The notes under the pieces were generated by a model, which was not told where the DNA came from, ran no database searches, and was given only the letters and a program-made list of their open reading frames with translations. A stretch of 64,000 nt of DNA from Bimastos eiseni (lineage: Eukaryota; Annelida; Clitellata; Crassiclitellata; Lumbricidae). The stretch is from the NCBI GenBank assembly GCA_959347315.1, contig OY365816.1, forward strand, positions 28,984,969 through 29,048,968. The letters are read 5' to 3'. Positions within the stretch are counted from its first letter, which is position 1. Each line of letters opens with the position of its first letter. Of the stretch, positions 38,701 to 48,400 are shown piece by piece. The position numbers and the translations under genes are program-made.

Positions 38701-41700
38701 CACATACAGACACACATAGCATTTAGATCAACCAACAGCTATGCTGGTCAGCTCTAACGACAATCACCAAGAAACCACAACTGCCGAAACTTGCACAGAT
38801 GCAACTTACCAGACCCAATGATTTTTACCCTTTCTGTATACAATCTACCAATCCCTTTCGATGACTTCTAAAGCGTCATCGTCATAATACAGGGCAGTCT
38901 AATCTTATCTATTCTTTTCTTCTTCTCGAGATTCACTTTCCAGCAGGAAATAGTCTTTGGTCGTCTTTTACCAACATCTAGGAGCTTGGATAGATTCTTT
39001 TAAGAATGCCTGAAAGTTTCGAACAATCTTTTAAGAATACCTTCAACCTCAGTTCAAATCTGTTATGTATATCTGAGCGATTGGATCAGATATTTGAAAA
39101 ATTCATCAGAGTTGGAACCAAGTCCTTCAAGAATATCTTGAAGCAATGATGAAACCTGCTCAGAGTATCTGGGAGCTGGGATACAATATTTTAAGAATTA
39201 TTCGAACTTAAAAGCCAAGAATACCTGGAAGCTTGGACCAGTTCTTTTAAGAATATCTGGCCTCCACGATTAAGTCTGTCAAGAATACCTGGGAGCTTCG
39301 ATCAAATCAATGAATCTCTTTGATCAAATCTATGAATCTTTGACCAAATCTAAGAATCTCTGATCAAACCTATGAATCTTTGATCAAATCTTCACTGATA
39401 CCTGTGAGCTGGCTGAAAGTGCGACCGTGTGACGACTTCCACACGACACCTTGACTATTCGACACTGGTTGAGTGACTGAATTTGACACGGATGACACCT
39501 ATGACATCATGACAACTGTCAATCAAGTAATAAAACATATATGGGTGATGGAACAATGGTAGCACCCAGGTGTGAAGAGCAGCACATGAACATCAGGAAG
39601 TTGATCTATACCTGCCACCCCTGGAAAAGTAGACTCACCCTTTGGTTCGATTGGGAGGACTGCAAAGTGAGCAGCGGGACAGATGGGCCCCTTGCAATAG
39701 CGCAGTACAGCTTTGGCACGGTAGCTGATCGGTTAGAGCGGTCGGCCCGTAACACCCAGTGTTTGCTGAGTGAGCGGGTTCGACCGTCGTCCGATGCGTC
39801 GGTCACTGCATGTGTAGGGACCATGAGCAAGTCCTTCGCGCACAATTGCTCTGCAGTACAACTGCAATTGCGCCATCGAGGAGTGTGTCTGTCAAGGTGT
39901 GTGCACTTCTGAGCAAAATATGTTGCAATAAGGGTGATATCAAATTTCAGAATATAAAAATTTGACTCCTGTTCAACTTGCTGTCATATTTTACTATTAA
40001 ATCCTGTGATCTTAGTCTGAATTAATAAACACAAATATAATTAAAACATTATTACACCAAGTCAAATGATCATGATAAGTAACATGATTACAACAAGTGA
40101 CGTGATTACGACAAGTAACATGATTATAACAAGTAATACTATTAATATTATTACAACAAGGATCATTTCATAGGAACATGAACAACCATCTGTAAGCATC
40201 ATAAATAAAGCAATTTAATTATGCTACATTGTAATACAGGGTGTAAACTCTGAAATTGAAACAAAACTGACCGGTCCAGTAGATCGCCATGTCCAAGCTG
40301 ACCAGTTGACCCACAGCCCCATGTCCAGACCTCAGTGTCCAGCTGGACTTTTGGACCAGCCCTGTTGTTCAACTCTGAAAAACCAGAACAAGAAGCCAGA
40401 AAAAAAAAAGTAAATAATTTTGCCAAAGCTTGCAAATGAATGCAAGGTTATTTAATATAATGAAAGGTAACTTGTAATGAAAGGTAACTTGTAATGAAAG
40501 GTAACTTGTAATAAAAGGTACCCCGGTCGACAAGACATCCAACTGAAGAAGGTGTTTGAGTAACAAAGGTAATACCATCGAGATTTAAGACGATAAAAGC
40601 GGCTAGCTGATTTAAAAGGTAATTAAATTAAGAAACATTAATCTCACGAAATTATAAACAAAATCAAAATGTCAAAAAATATTAAAGTTAATGTAAAAGG
40701 TGATAATCGTCAGAAATTGTTGAATAACACTAAGGTGCACAACTATTTAAATCAAATATTAATTAATCACATTAATTAATCAAACAATTAATTGTGCTAG
40801 ATTTCTTACGGCAGAGGGCCTGTAGGGCGCTGGTCGGTAGGGAACCATTGCGATGGTGTCTCTGTCTCAGGACTTCACTCAGTCCCATCGATGTCGATTT
40901 TGGAAGCATTCGGCCACCTGTGCCACTGGATAACTGAAAAGCATCCCTCATTACTGTTAATGTTATCTATTTTTCCTAATTCATTCATTCAGAATTCATT
41001 ATATCATTCATTCAATCATTCGTTAAATCATTCATCTATTAATCAATCAATCAATCAATCAGAGACACTCATTACTCACTTAAAAATAATTATTACCTTA
41101 GCTTTAACTTCGACTCTAAAATTCTTACTTAAATTTTCGCTCTCACCTCAGATCTCACTCTAATTCTCACTTCGATTCTAAAACCCTCAAATTAATGATT
41201 AATCTCTTCAGCTCTCACAACAGTCATCCATCCAGCCCCAAACTCCTTACCTTTGCAGAGAAGAGCATCAGTTCCACAGGAGAGAGCCCGTCTCCCTCCT
41301 CCGCAACAGCCTCCACAACCAGTGGGACATTCGCGCTCCTTGCGATGTCCACCTGACTTGAACTAAAACTGAACCTGTCCATCATTGACGTCCGAATGTT
41401 GCTCACGACAGCCTTCGTCAGACTCGTTACGTACTCCTGAACGATGACGGGTGATGATGGAACGTGCTGGAGAAGGTTCTCCACAGTCTTACTGAATGGA
41501 CTCGACGAAGGAGTCATGTCGAGCGAATCCTTCTTCTCGACTCGACGTGTGTCGAGTCGGTCGAGTCGCGTGCTCGTCGCCCCGAGCGGATCGTCCGCGT
41601 CGCCGAACAGCTGCTTCTGCAGGAACTCCTTCGCCTCGGCCTCGTCGAGGAATGCGTTCGGGGACCGCCCTGAGGACCTAGGACCGCTTGTCCTCCGCCG

Positions 41701-43985
41701 AAGATCCGACTCCGCAAAGGAGGTCTCAATCTCTGATCCACGATCGCTGGTCGAAGCCACGGTCTCGACGGGTGTCGCGACTTTGAGTTTCGCGAGCTGG
41801 TTCTTTTTGATTCTCCCCTGTAAGCTGAGGTCCCGACCCGCGCATTCGACCTGCTGCGATTCAATCTCGCCAGAAGCCACAAGTCTTGAAGTCGACTGTG
41901 ACTTTCCTTCCAAACTTTCTGACTTCGACACCGACTTTTTCCCAGAGTCGGAGTCGAATGACCTCGCCGCGACCCCGTTTGCGAGTTTTGGCGTGCACCT
42001 CATTTCCGCGGCAGACGCCTTTCTAGAGAAGGGTCCGGTGTTCCTTCCCTCCGACTTCACCATCTTAGCGTTGTGACTCCGAGCGACTAGCGCCAATGTG
42101 TGACAGTCGCCGCAGACGACGCTCATCACTCGGCGGCCGCAGAGGAATTCGACCTTGCGAGGTTTTCCCGCGACCCGGGAAATTCCCAGCCCGAGCTGGA
42201 ATCCCGAGCCCCACGTCCAGAGTTCGCCTGAATCAGAGATGGTCACGGTGTGGGTCTTTCCGCACGCGACCTGTGCAACCTTGACCAGAGGGTTCAGCGG
42301 GGTCTGGATCGGTTCGTTGTAGAAGGATTCATCCCCCGGTCCGCACTGGTGTTCGATGTTCTCTCCCCAACAGAAGACAAGACCTTTGTCGGTTACAGCA
42401 GCAGTGTGTGCAAAGCCGCAAGCCACGTCCACGATGAAATGACCTAAGAAACAATAAACAGAAGGGCTAAAGAACATGGGTTAAAGAAAAAAGGCAAAAG
42501 TACTAGGGGTAAAGTAAATAACCTAAATTAAAGTAGGAGTAAAGTAAATAACCTAAATTAAAGTAGGAGTAAAATAAATAACCTAAATTGCTAGTCATTG
42601 ACCAACTTCAGGGCATAAAACTTAAAAGATTCAGTTTTAACTATACTGTATCATATCGTATTGTATAAATGTTGCACATATTGTATGGTATGCATTGATT
42701 TTTATTGCATTGTATAGGAACTTGCAAAGGTTCGACATCCGATTTGCAAATGACGTTATGTTTTCATTCGAATTCTAACTTATATCCAATTCAAAACTCA
42801 ATAGAACATTTGTGATTTGAACATCTCAAGTATTGTACCTCATTGTGTTTATGGCACATTAGAGCTAATTAAAACCTCTCTGAAATCAATGTACAGTGTT
42901 CACTTCAATATGGCAGAGATTGTCACCTGTGAGTTTCAGAAGCTGCACTGTGGAAGTCGATCGGTCACTGCAGGTGCCGTCTCCCAACTGACCGCGGTCA
43001 TTTCTCCCGGATATGAACAGCTGACCATCGACCGTCAGGCAGGCGTAGTGTTCGCCCCCAAAGGAAACCTTGTAGACGACCCTTCGGTCGAGTCCCTTTG
43101 GAGACCAAGGCACACCCCCACCGCACTCCCACATGTGAAGCGTACCAGTACCAACACTTTCAGTACCAATGGTTTCAGAACCGATAGTTTCAGGACCAAA
43201 ACTTTCAGGACGGACACTTTCAAGACCGGTGCTTTCAGCATCGACACCTTCAGGACCGACACTTTCAGTATCAAAGCTTTCAGTACCAACACTTTCAGTA
43301 CTGACAAATTCAGGACTGACACTTTCAGGACCAATGCTTCTGCTGCCCACTGTCATCTCGATACACCTTCCAAAAACAATCAAAAAGTGTTCAGTAATAA
43401 GATTTAGATCCAATAAAATGTAATGTAAATCCCTTCAATTTCTTGGCATCACGCAAAAGTGAAGTAAGAAAACCGTTTATTCACAGCCACTACATCAGAT
43501 TAAGTGGACTAAAGCCAGGCTAAGGCTGTCCAGTTCACCTAAGTGCCAGGTCAGAATCCGGGGAGGTCAAGCCTAGGAGACAGTATAATGGTGATATGGT
43601 AGAAAGTGGTGGTGTGTCGGTCAAGGGGTTGAGCAAAAGTAGGGCTGCCAGACATCCTGGCAAAAGGCTGTCCTCCGTAATCCGATAACTTCAATTATCT
43701 TCTTATGACAATAACGAAGGCTCTTCTTATTGTCTGGTGCAAAAACCCCAGACAATTTAATCACAACGAGTAGAAATTAAATTAACATTGTAAACTTGGC
43801 TATTTGCTCATTTAGTTCCAGGATATTTTTGATCACGTGACCACCAGCCTACGTAGAATTAAAATTTCGAATGTGATTTTTTTAAATTGCGACGCGTTGT
43901 CGCCGAGTAGGCTACAAGGCCATTGACAACGACTACAGCACGCTAACAAGCTGAGGACTTACTGCTCGCTTGCTAGGTCCGTCAT
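23760..43985 (-). CDS. ALS2: Alsin, Rho/Rab5 guanine nucleotide exchange factor
   Basis: Alsin is a cytosolic and endosomal exchange factor for Rab5 (VPS9 domain) that also acts in Rac1 signalling; loss in humans causes juvenile motor neuron disease. The model has 32 coding exons and 1742 aa (human 1657), with the full family order: RCC1-like repeats (about residues 20-720), DH/PH (about 755-1090), MORN repeats (about 1120-1345), and a C-terminal VPS9 region ending at 1742. Exon 1 (43963-43985, MTDLASE then GTAAGT) joins exon 2 in phase. One link, the 38 nt exon 36959-36996, is inferred from phase alone, and the preceding donor (37434) is weak. The intron after 33222 uses a GC donor. Exon coordinates are in the four module entries. 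The gene is head-to-head with WDR24. Introns hold several truncated LINE copies, a tRNA-type SINE and minisatellites. Confidence 0.95.
23818..24025 (-). mobile_element. Second copy of the same LINE tail in the last ALS2 intron
   Basis: Matches 47340-47510 over most of its length (for example GATCGAGACTGAGCCATAG and GAGGAACCAAGAGGTCAAG on the plus strand). It lies between the last two coding exons of ALS2, close to the acceptor of the 13-codon last exon. Confidence 0.6.
24461..24760 (-). mobile_element. LINE 3'-tail copy in an ALS2 intron
   Basis: Plus-strand text starts TTTATATAGCGCCCTTTTAA and ends around GGAACCAACCAACGGATTC. The same beginning and end occur in the same orientation at 27600-27810, so both are copies of one element rather than the short tail motif only. 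Confidence 0.5.
25668..25750. repeat. (CAAT)-rich simple repeat
   Basis: Interrupted AATCAATC units in an ALS2 intron. Similar CAATCAAT-rich stretches occur at 37500-37800 and 41030-41065. Confidence 0.8.
26385..26545. repeat. Purine-rich (AGAC/AGAG)n stretch
   Basis: Irregular ACAGACAG and AGAGAGAG runs in the ALS2 intron just upstream of exon 26166-26351. Confidence 0.8.
26985..27190. repeat. Degenerate minisatellite, about 35 bp unit
   Basis: Repeated AGAGATTATAATATGAGAGA variants in an ALS2 intron. Confidence 0.7.
27600..27810 (-). mobile_element. LINE 3'-tail copy in an ALS2 intron, partner of 24461-24760
   Basis: Contains the AGCACCCCTGCAAGATATC tail motif followed by a CTCAGCTT-side body ending GTGGAACCAACCAACGGAT, shared with the copy 3 kb to the left. 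It is shorter, so one of the two carries an internal deletion or insertion. Confidence 0.5.
28515..29210. repeat. Degenerate 15 bp minisatellite, about 700 bp
   Basis: Dozens of GAGGGTGTCAAAAGA or GAGGGTGTCAATG units in the ALS2 intron between exons 29562 and 28226. Confidence 0.85.
30140..32774 (-). other. ALS2: ALS2 exons for the MORN repeats
   Basis: Coding exons 32584-32774, 32142-32303, 31523-31689, 31194-31303, 30817-30894 and 30140-30291. The first exon also ends the PH domain. MORN-type motifs include [82 protein letters not shown] and [16 protein letters not shown] repeats bind phospholipids and help alsin self-associate; that role is family knowledge. The 30140 donor (CCAAA|GTCAGC) is weak but is the only one found that keeps phase. 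Confidence 0.9.
33340..33540. repeat. Degenerate minisatellite, about 25 bp unit
   Basis: Repeated CATACCACTTCTACAAGG variants in an ALS2 intron. Confidence 0.7.
33885..34110. repeat. Degenerate 15-16 bp minisatellite with adjacent GATCC repeats
   Basis: Units of ATGACAATGGCGTCAT type, followed at 34128-34170 by tandem GATCC. The GATCC run reaches to within about 6 bases of the donor of exon 34176-34304. Confidence 0.8.
34348..34560 (-). mobile_element. Longer LINE-tail copy in an ALS2 intron
   Basis: Begins TTTATACAGCGCCTCTTGCA and extends through GGAAGGTCATTCCAGGTAAA to GCAAATGCCCGGTGC, a body region shared in outline with 54770-55030 and 55390-55580. Confidence 0.5.
35250..35475. repeat. 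Degenerate minisatellite, about 14 bp unit
   Basis: AATGTGAATCTGA variants in an ALS2 intron. Confidence 0.75.
37240..37352. repeat. 12 bp tandem repeat GAAGATACATAT
   Basis: About nine units with minor changes (ACAGTT, ATATGT, ACACAT). All units are a multiple of three, so a spurious EDTY/ED frame stays open. It lies in the intron beside the tentative ALS2 exon at 36959. Confidence 0.9.
38980..39400. repeat. Degenerate minisatellite, about 45 bp unit
   Basis: Recurring AAGAATACCTGGGAGCTT with TTGGATCA-type spacers, ending in shorter TTTGATCAAATC units directly upstream of an ALS2 donor at 39402. Confidence 0.65.
39718..39862 (+). mobile_element. tRNA-derived SINE in an ALS2 intron
   Basis: GGTAGCTGATCGGTTAGAGC is an A-box head close to tRNA genes, and GCGGGTTCGACC is a good B box about 50 bases later. 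Downstream AAGTCCTTCGCGCACAATTGC resembles the conserved central part of several animal SINEs. The acceptor stem does not close, so this is a SINE rather than a tRNA gene. Confidence 0.6.
42500..42590. repeat. 30 bp tandem repeat, three units
   Basis: Three near-identical units around AAGTAAATAACCTAAATTAA in ALS2 intron 2. Confidence 0.8.
43143..43343 (-). repeat. Coding 15 bp minisatellite in ALS2 exon 2
   Basis: About 13 units; plus-strand pattern ACTTTCAGTACCAAC. On the minus strand they encode pentapeptides such as [15 protein letters not shown] and STGLE, inserted between the start region and the first RCC1 block (about residues 17-85). The unit is a whole number of codons, so copy-number changes keep the frame. 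Confidence 0.9.
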
Positions 43986-45411
43986 GACTGCTCCACTAGA
44001 CCATAATATTACAATGAACTCTGTAGGTGGGTCACTAGTGACATTTCTATTTCAAGCTCGAAGACGGCATGGACCGGTCGAAATTGCTATTTACATTATT
44101 ATTATTATTATTTTTATTATTATTATTATCATTGTATTAATCAGACGGTAGCGTTGTTTATGCCCTGCCATAGACGTGAGCATGTCATAGAGCGGGCCAT
44201 CACCATTTTGCTATGCGTCTGTATAGAATTAATTAACAAAATTAACAGTAATTCGATTTTATTTGTAAAAAGCTGTCATTTAGCAAACGATACTTGTGAA
44301 AATAGAATAAGATAAGTTGTGTCGCCTATTATTTCGAACGCGAAGCATGACGATCGCAATTTGATCAAAGAGGAATATTATTGTAATGGATGGAAAACCT
44401 AAGTTTTTCAGGAAAGTTGCAGGTTTTTAGGTTTATTTAGGATTTTGGGTTTTAAACTTACGCACAGGCGTGTAACGGACAAAAATTATGGCCGAGAAAT
44501 ATACACTCTATCTTACAAACAATCGCCATGCAATCCGCTGGAAACCGAACAGCCCTTTGGACAAACTCTAAACATATGGACTTAATTGCTGGAGCGCTCG
44601 TGTTTAAGCTGGCGCCTGCGCTTGGCTATCGACTTTCGAGTGGCACGTTGGAAGTTTAGAGGTCACGATATTACGAATGTTTTGACATTGTAAGCTAATA
44701 ATAAGGCCATATTCGCCATAGGCCAATACTATCAGAATAATAATTGATATAGTTTCGTATACCTAATGGGCCTAATTAGGCATATGTCCATCACCTGTAC
44801 ATTTGTTTGTGTCAAGTGTGCAATAGGTCTATAGCACGTTTATAGAAAGTAGAAACCCGTCGAACCCGGGTGAAGTCTGCGAGTAAGTTTAAATGTAGGC
44901 TAGGCTAGTTAAGTTAGTTATAATCGATGCAACCGTGTCGATGATCATTTCTAAAGCATAAATGACATCCACGATTGCATTAACAATTAAGGCAAAGACA
45001 GTGCAACCTCACGAAATGTATTATAACAATTTTAAGATGGAGGACGTCTTGCCCGCATATGACATCTTGCCCCACGTTACCCTACTGAGTAATTGCGGCA
45101 TTTGCATTGAATAACATTTGCACTCGCAGGAAAGGAACCAATGAGACGAGGATAAATAATAATGCTTCCCTCAGCTCTTTCTGCATTTTTTACTGAATCG
45201 GTGCAGTATGCCTGACGATCATCATAAATATTATTTGTTGGAATGATCTTTATGATTGCCGTTGACTCCTAGTAAAGCGCTATAAAATTTACTCTGGTTG
45301 CCTTTGAGCCCAACGTTGTGCTGGTGTTGTGTCTATTTTGATGCGTCTGGTGATGTTTTCGCAAATAAAATGAAGAAACTCATTTTGCATCAAATTAGCG
45401 GCTTCGACACC
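43986..45411. promoter_or_regulatory. Divergent promoter region of ALS2 and WDR24
   Basis: The 1.4 kb between the two inferred start codons. Scattered CpG-containing stretches (such as GACGCGTTGTCGCC just left at 43890) but no dense island. A LINE-tail fragment in the opposite orientation (AAAGCGCTATAAAATTT) lies at about 45276-45292. Transcription starts cannot be placed by eye. Confidence 0.5.
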
Positions 45412-48400
45412 ATGTCTAAAACTCACCAAACACAACCTTTCAAAGGTAAACTTGCATGCAGTCAAAGCTTTAGGCCAGAATACAACGGCACAGTATCCTC
45501 AGTAGAGCTGACTCGATGGGTACGCAGGCGCTTGGAGAACAACACGTTTATGATGTGTAGCTTTTATTTATTAGTTTCTAATTGCAAACATTTCGTAATG
45601 GGTGAAGTTGACGACTATTATTTAAAGCAAAATGGATAAATCGGGTAAGATATAGACATTATATAGAGGACTTGGTTTAGCGATGAAAGTTATTATATAT
45701 ATATATATATATGTATTATTTATTTATTGCTTAAATTTGTAACGTGCGCAAGGTCCCACCGAAATGTGATACTGAGATGCCAAAAAATTAGAACCAAACA
45801 AACGGAATGAAGCCATGTTTAGAACTGTGTTTAAACCAGATTGTATCATGAGGTGCATTTAGGTTGCTTTCCACACTGTGCTATACCAGTATTCAGGGTA
45901 ATATGAGACGTGTAGTAAATAGGAGCTTGTGTATTTAGGTAGCGCTGGGTATTTGATGTGGCGATAACCAGTTTTAACAGTTTGTTTTGTTCCGTAGGAC
46001 CCGACAGTCGATGGGCAACGGCGGTTGAGCTGGAGGGTCAACTCAACTGCTTAGCCGGAAATGCCACCTGCAGCCATCTGGTGGTTGGAGGGAGAAATGG
46101 TATGCATATATATATATATTTGTATATATATATATTATATATATATATATATATATTTACTCATTAATTCAAAATTTATATAGGGCCCTTTCAAGGTAAC
46201 TACTCAGAGGCAATCCCAACTCCAGTCCGGACTAAAAGGTAAGTTTGTCATGACGCCGTGTTAATTTGCTGTTATTCATAATGTTGTAGTTGTTGCTCAG
46301 CTTTCAGAGTTTTCGATGTTCGGGAGCAAGAATTCGTAGAGGTCGTGAACTTGCGCTATGCAGCTAATCTGTCAAACCTGACTTATAGCGCATACGACGT
46401 CGGATGGTCACATCTTGATGGTAAGTGATCGAGTGGTAGTACCACTACATCGATTACCATACTAATTCTGCCCATTACCACACTCATGCATCTGTTGACC
46501 CTTAGTTTTGGAACGATATTCTCTCTTCAATTCATTAATTGATTTTCACTGTATTGGGATGTTTCTGTTCTGCCTATATCCTTTTGACTTTGCTTTTCAA
46601 TCAATCAATCAGTGTGAGATTGTTATAACACCCCTTCAAGATATCGTTTCCCACAGGACTTTTCACATTGGGATAGCCTTTAACTAGGTTGTACTGTGAG
46701 AGGCACCATAGAAATATGTTAATGCAGTACAGAATTATGTGAATTTTTAATATTTCCCCAAAAAAGCTTTGCCATGACTACCTTTTAATTCATTGTTTCT
46801 GATGTTTAGTTCTCATCATCATTGTTATCATTATTACTATTTTTATTATTATTACTATTATTACTCTTTTAAACTTATCTTCATACCATCTGTCGAGTTA
46901 GGATTTTAACCCATTGTTTTATTATTTCCTTTTTATTCTTTATCACTTGAATCTTTTTTTATCCGAGGTAAGTATAATCCCTCACAAGGTAGGAAATTGT
47001 TCAAAGACAATTAATAACATCTGGAACAGCTATTTATTGTTATTGCTATGGTTATTGTTGTGTTATTGATGTTCCATCTGAATAAATGAATTGGTGTGTT
47101 TTTGTGTGTCCTTCTTCTCTCAATAGATACGATGATAGCATCAGCCACTCCAAACGGAGCAATAGTCCTCTGGGACGTCAACTGCGGAGACAGTCCAAAG
47201 TCAAGTTACTGGAGCTACAATCAATGTAATGTAGATCATCGAGTGTTATCCAGTAATGTATTGTATTGCATTTATAGAGCACCTATAGTAGGGTGAACTG
47301 TTAAGAAGCGCTGCAATGCGCAAATCCTTGTGAGAAGAAACAGGTTTTGAGAAAAGCAAAAGAGAGACTGCCAGATAGAATTTTAGAATGAACAGATTAA
47401 GAAAGCGTGTTCCAAAGCGAGGGACCAATTGAAGCAAAAGATCGAGACTGAGCCATAGTTGTTCTAGTTCGAGGAACCAAGAGGTCAAGTCTATTGAACA
47501 AGCGAAGTGGACGAAAGGAGGAAGCTGAATGAGGCCAAAGTATTACGTTAATCAGATATTTCGGGGGAAGATCATGTGTTGATCTTTTAATCCTCAAAAT
47601 TCATGTGTTAATCATGTGATCCTCAAAGAGCATGTATTCAACTTGAAATCATGTGAATCTTGAAATCCTTTCAGATCATGTGTGAATGATTTCATCCATG
47701 AAGATCATGTGTTGTTCGTTATTCTTTAAAACGTGACTGTTATGCTAAGTACTAGCACTGCCTTAAACTTTTCTCATCCGTGGCAATCATGTGTTGATTT
47801 CAAACAGGTGTATAGCTTATAATCTCCAACAATCATGTGTGTTTTTCGATCTTGTGTGTTGTTCGAGCGACTGAACTTTTGATCATGTAAATTTTAGCAC
47901 ACGTTTTTCTCGAAAACAAGCGGATCGTTAATCGCGTTGTGTTCCATCCCGCCGATGTTTCGTTGCTTCTCAGTGGATCGCAAGACGGTTCAATCAAACT
48001 ATTTGTAAGTCTTGTTGATTGAATAGGCTGATTGAAATCTTCTCATCTTGACTTATCTTTACCTTTTTTTATCTTGCATTTTACCTTTTCTTATCTTACA
48101 TGGCTACTGCTGCTGATGAAGACTAGAAGATGATGATGTTGAAGGCTATGGTTGTGATGATGAAGATGATTTCAATAATTGTGACGATGATGGTAATCGC
48201 GAGCTTGATAAAGATGATGACATGGATGATCATCATGATGACAGTGATGATGATTTTAATCCTAAGCATGATTATAATAATGATGATGATGATGACGCTG
48301 ATAGCGATGATAATGATGATGATCACGAGCGTGATGATGACGATGATTTTAATCACGAGGAAGATGACGATGATGATGATAAAATCACGGGCATGATGAT

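Larger units (their letters stand above)
37434..43985 (-). other. ALS2: ALS2 exons 1-8: RCC1-like propeller part
   Basis: Coding exons 43963-43985, 42927-43366, 41251-42443, 40810-40933, 40272-40374, 39402-39498, 38582-38659, 37839-37951 and 37434-37491 (the last tentative). RCC1 signatures seen: [34 protein letters not shown] with [19 protein letters not shown] with WTWGSG, then after the linker [41 protein letters not shown] and [12 protein letters not shown]. The 1193 nt third exon contains a low-complexity Ser/Arg/Glu-rich linker of about 300 residues splitting the repeats, as the long insert does in vertebrate alsin. Confidence 0.9.

Noticed and set aside
39718..39792. Possible functional tRNA gene.
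   Set aside because: A and B boxes are present but acceptor and anticodon stems do not pair; SINE head is the better explanation.
39541..39912. A 123-codon plus-strand open frame in an ALS2 intron.
   Set aside because: Most of it is the tRNA-derived SINE; no protein similarity recognised.
41444..42076. A 210-codon plus-strand open frame.
   Set aside because: It is exactly antisense to the large third coding exon of ALS2, and only the minus strand gives RCC1 motifs.
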